From a virus, in the IMG/VR virus record IMGVR_UViG_3300043772_000697, positions 1 to 41,607 of that record: 41,607 nucleotides of DNA. The stretch is one strand, 5' to 3'. Positions 36,517-41,607 of the stretch are shown here, one piece after another. Within the stretch, counting starts at the first letter, position 1; each line of letters begins with the position of its first letter. The notes under the pieces were generated by a model. That model saw only the letters and a list, made by a program, of their open reading frames with translations, had not been told where the DNA came from and did not search any database. The translations under genes were made by a program, and so were the position numbers.

Positions 36517-37449
36517 TCAGGTGAAGGCCAGGCTGAACTCGTTATTGCCGGCCGTTGTGGGCAGAGCCACGTAGGGCAGGGTCAGCATTTGAATGCCGTC
36601 CTGGTCCGAATAGGTCGGCTGGGTCACGTCAGCTTGGGATGCGGTGAAGGTTACCCGGTTGCCGGCGGTGGTGCCGTGCAGGAAGGTCAGGTTCCCGGTG
36701 GTGGAGCCCAGCGCGATGGTGAAGTAGTCCTTCGTCGCGATGGTCGGCGCCTCGATCATCACCTCGCCAGCGGGCTTGCGATCGGTGATCAGCACTTCCT
36801 TGGTGCAGCCGATCAGCTCGCGGTAGATGATCTCATTGGCGAGGTTGAAGCTCACCATGCTCAGGCAGCCGGAATAGCTGAAGAACTGGAAGCCGGAGGT
36901 GTTGCCTTCCTTGAAGATCAGCGGGGTGGCCTGGTTGCTGTAGGTCACAGCAGGCTGCGCCGTGTCAGTCGGGGCGTTGTAGATGCCCGTCATCTCGAAC
37001 TGCAGCGTGGGGATCTGGCCCAGCTGGCAGTTCATCGTGACCGTGCCGCGAGCGCCGGTCAGTTTGTGCTGCACACCGTCCACGTTGTAGACGATCGTGC
37101 AGGAGCTGAAGCTGCTGCTCACCGGCGCATAGGTCACCGAGGTGCTGGCGACGATCGTGGCCGACATCGCGCAGGACTTCAGCAGCGCGTCATAGCGAGG
37201 CGCCGTGCCGGCGGTGCCGGAACCGGCCAGCTCCACCTCAAAGCTGCAGCGCACGCGGGTGTTGGCCAGCAGCTGGTCGCTGTTGCCGTAATAGGGCCGG
37301 ATCAGATCGCGGCTCACCACGTCCGACTCAAGCGGGGTCACCTCAAGCGACCGCACCAGCACGGCATCGGTGCCAGCCGGGGTGCTGTCGGTGCCGTAGG
37401 TCGTTTCAGTCTTCGCCAGGATCAGGCGTTTGCGGCTCAGGAGCGGCAT
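36517..37449 (-). CDS. Major tail (tube) protein
   Basis: 310 aa. KRLILAKTETTYGTDSTPAG, VLVRSLEVTPLESDVVSRDL, IRPYYGNSDQL and FEVELAGSGTAGTAPRYDAL are typical of the phage tail tube family with a lambda gpV-like fold (Phage_tube_2 type). Beta-rich throughout; the C-terminus (LPYVALPTTAGNNEFSLAF) closes the tube domain. It polymerises into the tail tube around the tape measure. A second Ig-like domain, as in gpV, is not obvious. It overlaps the preceding small gene by 44 bp. Confidence 0.9.
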   Translation of the reverse strand: MPLLSRKRLILAKTETTYGTDSTPAGTDAVLVRSLEVTPLESDVVSRDLIRPYYGNSDQLLANTRVRCSFEVELAGSGTAGTAPRYDALLKSCAMSATIVASTSVTYAPVSSSFSSCTIVYNVDGVQHKLTGARGTVTMNCQLGQIPTLQFEMTGIYNAPTDTAQPAVTYSNQATPLIFKEGNTSGFQFFSYSGCLSMVSFNLANEIIYRELIGCTKEVLITDRKPAGEVMIEAPTIATKDYFTIALGSTTGNLTFLHGTTAGNRVTFTASQADVTQPTYSDQDGIQMLTLPYVALPTTAGNNEFSLAFT

Positions 37450-37579
37450 TGCTCTCTACCTCGTCAGGTTGGGAGGGTTGGGCCGGCTCCGTCCGCTCAA
37501 TGAGCGTCCGCTTGCCGGTTTTGGGGTCCAGCAGGTATTCGCCGCCTTGTCCCCAGTATTCGTCCACCATCGTAGCCAT
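37406..37579 (-). CDS. Small hypothetical protein between terminator and tube genes
   Basis: 57 aa from ATG 37579 (MVDEYWGQGGEYLLDPKTGK, RTLIERTEPAQPSQPDEVES). Short folded start, then a disordered acidic Pro/Glu tail. The last 44 bases overlap the tail tube gene in a different frame. Not recognised; a frame extending further upstream belongs to other genes. Confidence 0.6.
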   Translation of the reverse strand: MATMVDEYWGQGGEYLLDPKTGKRTLIERTEPAQPSQPDEVESNAAPEPQTPDPGED

Positions 37580-37581
37580 GA

Positions 37582-38007
37582 TCAGCTCGCGAGATTTGTG
37601 ACAGAGGTCCGATACAGCACACGATAGTCGCACTGGATTTCGCCAGCTGCCCCATCGGCCTCGGTGAACACGAAGGTGACGCCGATTGGCTGGATGTCGA
37701 TCGCGTAGCCGCCCAGCGTCAGATCCGCCATCAGCTTGGCGTGCAGGCTCTCCACGATTGGGTCGGCCTGCTGGTCTGGCACCGCACCGCGCACGATCAC
37801 CGTCACCCGCACCGTCATCGCCCAGTCCAGCGTCGGCAAGCTGGTGTTCTGGCTTGCGGTGTCGTTCAGCGGCTCCACCACGATCGCCGGGCTCTCCTCG
37901 CGCGCGATCGGCTCCACCCGCGTGCGATAGATCCGCGTGCTCACGCCAGTGGTGCCGGTTAGTGCGGTGCGCACCGCAGCCAGGATCGTCTCGCGCTTCG
38001 TCGTCAT
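37582..38007 (-). CDS. Tail terminator (gpU-like)
   Basis: 141 aa from ATG 38007 (ATGA overlap with the previous gene). KRETILAAVRTALTGTTGVS, RIYRTRVEPIAREESPAIVV, then TVRVTVIVRG and IDIQPIGVTFVFTEADGAAG match the tail-completion family that caps the tube end after it reaches the tape measure length and joins it to the head. Position before the tube gene equals lambda U. Length agrees with gpU (131 aa). Confidence 0.85.
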   Translation of the reverse strand: MTTKRETILAAVRTALTGTTGVSTRIYRTRVEPIAREESPAIVVEPLNDTASQNTSLPTLDWAMTVRVTVIVRGAVPDQQADPIVESLHAKLMADLTLGGYAIDIQPIGVTFVFTEADGAAGEIQCDYRVLYRTSVTNLAS

Positions 38008-38675
38008 GCCCAAGGCCCCACGGAGGTGTTGGCACCAGCCGCGCCGATGGGCCAGATGGCGAAAAAGGACCCCGCGATTGTGGAATAGCCCCCACCTGGA
38101 GCCGCTGAAAGCTTGTACTGGGGAATAAAAGTGCCGCCTGCATCAATGCTTACCGTGCCGTGGTAGGTATAGCCGTATTGAATCGTGGTGGCGGTAGTTG
38201 AAGCCGTAAGATTCGCAATCGTTGCAATCGTAATGTGGGACGCCACTGTAGTGCCTGTGCCAACAGTTGGAGGGGCAACAGTGGCTCCGGTCACATAGGC
38301 AGTGTAAAAAATGTTGTTAAGAGTGGCGGTGCCGCCAAACAGTATTCCAAGTGTGTGGCTTGTCGCGCCCGATGTTTTTGAAAGTAAAAAGTCGGCCGTA
38401 AAAGCGTAGACAGTGCCCGCATCTAGTGAAACGCCAGCATTGAACAGCGACTGCGCCGTAGAACTATTTGCCCCGGCATAGTTACTATTCAACCGATAGA
38501 ACATCATCGACGGCGACACGCCCCGCCCCGCGGGTGTGCTGTAAATCACCTTGCCGTCGTATTCAACTGCTCCAGCTGCTGCTGTCGTCAAGTTGGCGCC
38601 TGATTGCAGGTTGAGCGGTGCGCTTGATGTCGTGCCAGCAGGCAAGACAATGGGTGTGAGGAAGTTACGGCTCAT
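38004..38675 (-). CDS. Virion fibre-like protein
   Basis: 223 aa, beta-rich, Thr/Ala/Gly-rich: AAAGAVEYDGKVIYSTPAGR, LFNAGVSLDAGTVYAFTADF, HTLGILFGGTATLNNIFYTA. This 'a.eyDG...ysTp' plus 'sL.aGt.Y.F...f.l' pattern occurs in fibre-like proteins of aquatic phages. It lies among the neck genes, so it may be a neck or whisker fibre. GC is lower than neighbouring genes, as in other surface-exposed proteins. Confidence 0.65.
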   Translation of the reverse strand: MSRNFLTPIVLPAGTTSSAPLNLQSGANLTTAAAGAVEYDGKVIYSTPAGRGVSPSMMFYRLNSNYAGANSSTAQSLFNAGVSLDAGTVYAFTADFLLSKTSGATSHTLGILFGGTATLNNIFYTAYVTGATVAPPTVGTGTTVASHITIATIANLTASTTATTIQYGYTYHGTVSIDAGGTFIPQYKLSAAPGGGYSTIAGSFFAIWPIGAAGANTSVGPWA

Positions 38676-39466
38676 CAGCCAAGCACCACCACGCGGTAGG
38701 CGTTAGAGGCAGGGGCTGTAGCAAACACAACGGCCACGGTGTTCACGCCCGTGCGCTGCACGTCCACTTCCACGTCGTCATACTGGCCGCTGTTTGGGAA
38801 TACGCGGACGATCACGTCGCGAGTGTTCAGGTTGTGGGTCACTGTATAGCTGGTGGCGCTGCCGTCGCCGACGTTGCTCGATACCTTGCGCAGGCGGCCG
38901 GACCAGTTGGCCAGCTTGAGTGGGGTGACGATCCGAGCGTCGTCAGTGCCTGTGTCGGTTTCGGCTTGTGTTGCCAGTTCGGCGATGCCAGCAGTGGATT
39001 CACTGGCGGACGGTGCCGACGTACCAAAAGCAACCCAGCTGATCGAGCTACTGCCGATGGTGCCGTTGATTTGGTCTTGGCGCCACGTTGTGGCAGCGCT
39101 GGTGCCTTCCTCGACGGTGGTGACCGCCTGCTCTAGTTCGGCGAAGGTGTTCGCATCCAGCGAGCGCGTCATCGCGCTGCTAGAGCCGTTCCAGATGTAG
39201 ATGCCGTTTTCCGATGCCGTGGACTGCGCCCGCACCAGCACTCGGTCGCTGCTGGCCATCGTGATGGCATCGATGGTGGCGCCAGGGCTGCTCAGGTTGA
39301 GGTTCGACTGGGTGGAGACGCGGCAGCTGTCCTTCCAGGCAAGCCCTTCGACCAAGCTGTCAACGTAGGCCTTGGTGGCGGCATCGCCGGAGCTGCTCGG
39401 CGCAGCAAGGTTTACAACCCGCGAGGCTGAGTTGAAGTCGAGATCTGTAAAGACTTTCCGGGCCAT
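38675..39466 (-). CDS. Fibre-like neck or decoration protein
   Basis: 263 aa. Starts MARKVFTDLDFNSASRVVNL, then SSGDAATKAYVDSLVEGLAW, a phage fibre N-terminal motif (ATKAYVDs). The middle has GIYIWNGSSSAMTRSLDANT, and the last 70 residues (ATSYTVTHNLNTRDVIVRVF, VDVQRTGVNTVAVVFATAP) are a beta-sandwich also found at the end of the next gene. Likely a neck fibre or virion decoration. Joined by TGATG to the downstream gene. Confidence 0.7.
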   Translation of the reverse strand: MARKVFTDLDFNSASRVVNLAAPSSSGDAATKAYVDSLVEGLAWKDSCRVSTQSNLNLSSPGATIDAITMASSDRVLVRAQSTASENGIYIWNGSSSAMTRSLDANTFAELEQAVTTVEEGTSAATTWRQDQINGTIGSSSISWVAFGTSAPSASESTAGIAELATQAETDTGTDDARIVTPLKLANWSGRLRKVSSNVGDGSATSYTVTHNLNTRDVIVRVFPNSGQYDDVEVDVQRTGVNTVAVVFATAPASNAYRVVVLG

Positions 39467-39467
39467 C

Positions 39468-40076
39468 TCAGGTCAACCTCGCGAAGCCGGACAAGGGCAC
39501 TGAGAACACGATAACGGTCTGGTTCACGCTGGGATGTGACACGTCCGCATCCACCTCCTGGCTGCCGCTATCGAACACCTCGACGCTGGGCACGTGGCCA
39601 AGGTTGTGGTTGATCGTCCAGGTCGTGGCGGCCGATGATTGCGTAAACACGTAGGCGGCGCCTCCGTCCACCCCGTCCACCCACTGCGTGCCGTCGTATT
39701 TGAGCACTTCGCCAGCGGTGGGGCTGGTCAGCTCCACATCGGTCAGGTCTGCCAGGCCGAACGTCCGCGGGTTCTGGCCCGGTGCCGTGCTGCTGGGCGC
39801 CAAACGCTGCAGCCCGATCTCAACAAAAGCTCCATCATCCAGCTTGCGCACCTCGCGCACCTGGTAGTTCACGCCATCGACCGTGATGCCGTCGCCGAAC
39901 AGCAGGCCGCCGAAATCAGCAGCACGCGCTGTCAGGCTGTAATCGGTGGTCAGCACCATGTCGCCAGAGATGACCTGGCTGGGCATGTCGAGGATGCCCA
40001 AAGCCGAAATGGCGCCAGCCGTGCAGCTGACGCCAAAATCGTTCAGGAACACCGTCAGGTCTTCACTGATCGCCAT
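39468..40076 (-). CDS. Head-tail joining protein (gpFII-like) with fibre-type C-terminal domain
   Basis: 202 aa. Residues 1-95 (DLTVFLNDFGVSCTAGAISA, FGDGITVDGVNYQVREVRKL, DDGAFVEIGLQRL) look like lambda gpFII, the small head-tail connector whose gene follows the capsid genes. Residues 100-202 are an extra domain, ending in TTWTINHNLGHVPSVEVFDS, VNQTVIVFSVPLSGFARL, similar to the C-terminus of the adjacent fibre-like protein. So a connector appears fused to a surface domain. It overlaps the preceding small gene by 14 bp. Confidence 0.72.
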   Translation of the reverse strand: MAISEDLTVFLNDFGVSCTAGAISALGILDMPSQVISGDMVLTTDYSLTARAADFGGLLFGDGITVDGVNYQVREVRKLDDGAFVEIGLQRLAPSSTAPGQNPRTFGLADLTDVELTSPTAGEVLKYDGTQWVDGVDGGAAYVFTQSSAATTWTINHNLGHVPSVEVFDSGSQEVDADVSHPSVNQTVIVFSVPLSGFARLT

Positions 40077-40242
40077 CGGCCTTCACCTTGCGCGCGCGTG
40101 GCTTGATCTCCTCGGCCGGCGCCTCGACAGCGCGGCCAATGCGCAGCAGCTCGGCAGCCACAGCGCTGTCCAGCTCGTAGACCTTGCCAGCCTCGAGGTA
40201 TTCGCCCCGAGCGGCGCAGTCGCTTTCGATCAGAACCTTCAT
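40063..40242 (-). CDS. Small protein after the capsid gene
   Basis: 59 aa from ATG 40242 (MKVLIESDCAARGEYLEAGK, VYELDSAVAAELLRIGRAVE) with a basic/acidic tail. Short proteins of this kind ('...Y..G..y.l....A..Li..G.A') commonly follow major capsid genes in phages; role unknown, perhaps head completion. Its start is inside the T-tract of the preceding terminator. Confidence 0.7.
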   Translation of the reverse strand: MKVLIESDCAARGEYLEAGKVYELDSAVAAELLRIGRAVEAPAEEIKPRARKVKADGDQ

Positions 40243-40245
40243 GAG

Positions 40246-40271
40246 AAAAAAAGGGGGCGGTTGCCCGCCCC
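40246..40271 (-). terminator. Intrinsic terminator after the capsid gene
   Basis: On the minus strand GGGGCGG (40271-40265), GCAA tetraloop, CCGCCCC (40260-40254), one C, then seven T (40252-40246). It begins 8 bases after the capsid stop and ends 3 bases before the next ATG (40242). It should limit read-through, giving more capsid than connector and tail mRNA. Confidence 0.85.
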
Positions 40272-40279
40272 GTCTCCTA

Positions 40280-41607
40280 TCAGGTGGTGATGTCCAGGAT
40301 GGCGGCGAAGCTCTTGGGATCGCGCACGGCCACGTCATAGGTGACGATGCCGCGGACGCTGGTCAGAGCCTTGCTGAAGTCGTCCTGATCTTCACCCACG
40401 GTGATCTCGAGGCCGTTGCCCCAGAAGCCGACCATGGCCTGGCTGAAGTCGCCCATCAGCAGAGCCGAGCACACGCCAGAGCTGGAACCCTTGGTGAGGG
40501 TGCTGGGCACCTGGTTGGAGGCAGCCAGGGGGTAGCCGTTCAGCGTGCCGGGTGTGGGACCGCGGCCGATGCGAGCAGCGTCAGTGTTGAACAGGAATGG
40601 GCCGTCGCCGGTGGTGGAACCGCCAGCGCGCAGCTTCTTCAGGGCTGCCAGCACCTTGTAGTTGGTGAGGTAGGCCACGGAGCCGGGGTTGACGGCGCCG
40701 TTCACGGTCATCACCGCAGTCTCCAGATCCACCACTTTCTCGAGGGTGATGGCGCCACCGTTGGTGCCCATGGCCACCGAGCCGATGCCGGAGGTCTGCA
40801 TGATGCCGGTGGGCTGGCCGCTGGAACCCGAGCCGTTCAGGATGCCGAGATCGATGGCCAGGTTGATGCCATCGGTCAGGTCACGACGCACCAGCTCCTC
40901 GATGCCAGGGGTGCCCTGCAGCAGGGTCTGGCGGCTGTACTTGGACAGGGCGGCCAGGTTCTTGGGAGCCATGGTCACCTGGTCGAAGGTGGACTCCGAC
41001 TGAGTGATCGCGGTGGTCTGGGTGCTCAGGTAGTAGGTCGAGGCCACACCGGAGCGGCGGGGGATCGCCACGTTGCCAACCAGGCCAGGCATGGTGCGCA
41101 CGCCCAGCTGCAGCATCACGCCGGTGTTCCGCAGGAACTCGATGAAGTCATCGGCCAGCAGATCGGTCGCGACCAGGTTGCCGCCGGTGGTGGCGCCGGA
41201 GGTCACGTAGGTGGCGCGCTGGCTCAGTGCCGAGAAGGGCACGAAGAAGGAGCGCTCGGTGGTCTTGGCCACGCCGGACTTCTCCACCTCACGGGAGAGG
41301 TCGCGCACCAAGCCGGCCTCGCGGCTGGACCAGTCGCCGGTCAGCATCGCGCGGATGCCGGCGGTGATGCTGTAGGAGGCGCGCTCCTGAGAGGCCATCT
41401 CAACAGGGGCCACGGTCTCGACGGGCTTGATACCCAGCTTGTCGAGCACGGCAGCGCGGGCCTCATCGAGGCTGCGGCCACCTTCGATCAGCTGGCGGCC
41501 GAGGTCGGCCATGTTGTGCTTCTCAGTCAGGGCAGAGATGCCGGCAATGCGAGCGCGCTCAGCCTTCGCAGCCTCGGCAGCCGCTTCAGCCCGCACCGCT
41601 GAGATGT
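40280..41607 (-). CDS. Prohead protease / major capsid fusion, C-terminal part (runs off the right edge)
   Basis: HK97-fold capsid part, open to the right edge and continuous in frame with 1-923 through the terminal overlap. It begins with the helical scaffold-like delta segment (AEAAKAERARIAGISALTEK, NMADLGRQLIEGGRSLDEAR), then capsid sequence: ERSFFVPFSALSQRATYVTS, GGNLVATDLLADDFIEFLRN, LGVRTMPGLVGNVAIPRRSG, QTLLQGTPGIEELVRRDLTD, GILNGSGSSGQPTGIMQTSG, and the C-terminal VTYDVAVRDPKSFAAILDI. Family: Phage_capsid (HK97 type). The protease must cut between the delta segment and the capsid; the site is probably before the ERSFFVPFS region. Confidence 0.95.
   Translation of the reverse strand, partial: ISAVRAEAAAEAAKAERARIAGISALTEKHNMADLGRQLIEGGRSLDEARAAVLDKLGIKPVETVAPVEMASQERASYSITAGIRAMLTGDWSSREAGLVRDLSREVEKSGVAKTTERSFFVPFSALSQRATYVTSGATTGGNLVATDLLADDFIEFLRNTGVMLQLGVRTMPGLVGNVAIPRRSGVASTYYLSTQTTAITQSESTFDQVTMAPKNLAALSKYSRQTLLQGTPGIEELVRRDLTDGINLAIDLGILNGSGSSGQPTGIMQTSGIGSVAMGTNGGAITLEKVVDLETAVMTVNGAVNPGSVAYLTNYKVLAALKKLRAGGSTTGDGPFLFNTDAARIGRGPTPGTLNGYPLAASNQVPSTLTKGSSSGVCSALLMGDFSQAMVGFWGNGLEITVGEDQDDFSKALTSVRGIVTYDVAVRDPKSFAAILDITT
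41247..41607. repeat. Terminal redundancy, right copy
   Basis: Second copy of 1-361 (offset 41,246). Twelve mismatches, ten of them in the first 69 bases. See the left copy. Confidence 0.9.

Noticed and set aside
40184-41602. Plus-strand reading frame of 472 codons across the capsid gene
   Set aside because: Antisense shadow; the capsid reading on the other strand is unmistakable.

Overview
The window is essentially one complete, circularly closed genome of a temperate-type, lambda-like siphophage (long non-contractile tail) of a GC-rich bacterium. The first 361 bases and the last 361 bases are the same stretch of the capsid gene with 12 mismatches, so the molecule closes on itself at about 41,246 bp; the mismatches look like strain variation in a phage population. 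Virion genes follow the lambda order almost gene for gene: TerS, TerL, W-like, portal, protease/capsid, head-tail joining, U-like, tail tube, G/GT, tape measure, M, L, K, I, J.

Layout. (1) 1-5,480, leftward: the N-terminal part of a fused prohead protease/major capsid protein, portal, W-like protein, large and small terminase. (2) 5,481-5,684: non-coding, G-rich and repeat-rich, in the position of lambda cos. (3) 5,685-10,430, leftward: a structural-type protein, a primase-helicase, a VRR-NUC nuclease and an SF2 helicase. (4) 10,526-17,030, rightward: a RecE-like exonuclease, a RecT-like annealing protein and an OB-like protein, then a long series of very small, mostly start/stop-overlapping genes (DNA-binding, zinc-ribbon, single-membrane-span, secreted RlpA-like, DUF3310 and AP2 proteins), interrupted by one leftward small gene at 12,843-13,040. 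(5) 17,130-17,914, leftward: an HNH endonuclease and two small genes. (6) 18,050-19,968, rightward: three small genes, a repeat-rich attachment region holding the 3' half of a tRNA-Phe gene, and a tyrosine integrase. (7) 20,003-22,304, leftward: dCTP deaminase, two-domain endolysin, small membrane proteins and small basic proteins. (8) 22,304-31,973, leftward: fibre, tailspike and tail-tip genes. (9) 31,970-41,607, leftward: a homing-type endonuclease, tape measure, the G/GT frameshift pair, tail tube, tail terminator, fibre-like neck proteins, head-tail joining protein and the C-terminal part of the capsid polyprotein.

Host. Several small proteins and the tailspike N-terminus resemble, from memory, proteins of picocyanobacterial phages. 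The tRNA-Phe half in the attachment region, with an encoded CCA end, looks more like an alphaproteobacterial gene. The host therefore stays open: a high-GC aquatic bacterium, cyanobacterial or alphaproteobacterial.

The most notable points are: a protease-capsid fusion polyprotein; an intein-like Hint domain at the N-terminus of the gpJ-like tail-tip protein; a textbook -1 frameshift signal (A AAA AAC, 6-nt spacer, 8-bp GC hairpin) between the G and T frames; an apparently circularly permuted M23-peptidase-like domain inside the tape measure; a terminator wedged between the capsid stop and the next start; and an early operon of tiny coupled genes of mostly unknown role. No CI-like repressor is recognisable.
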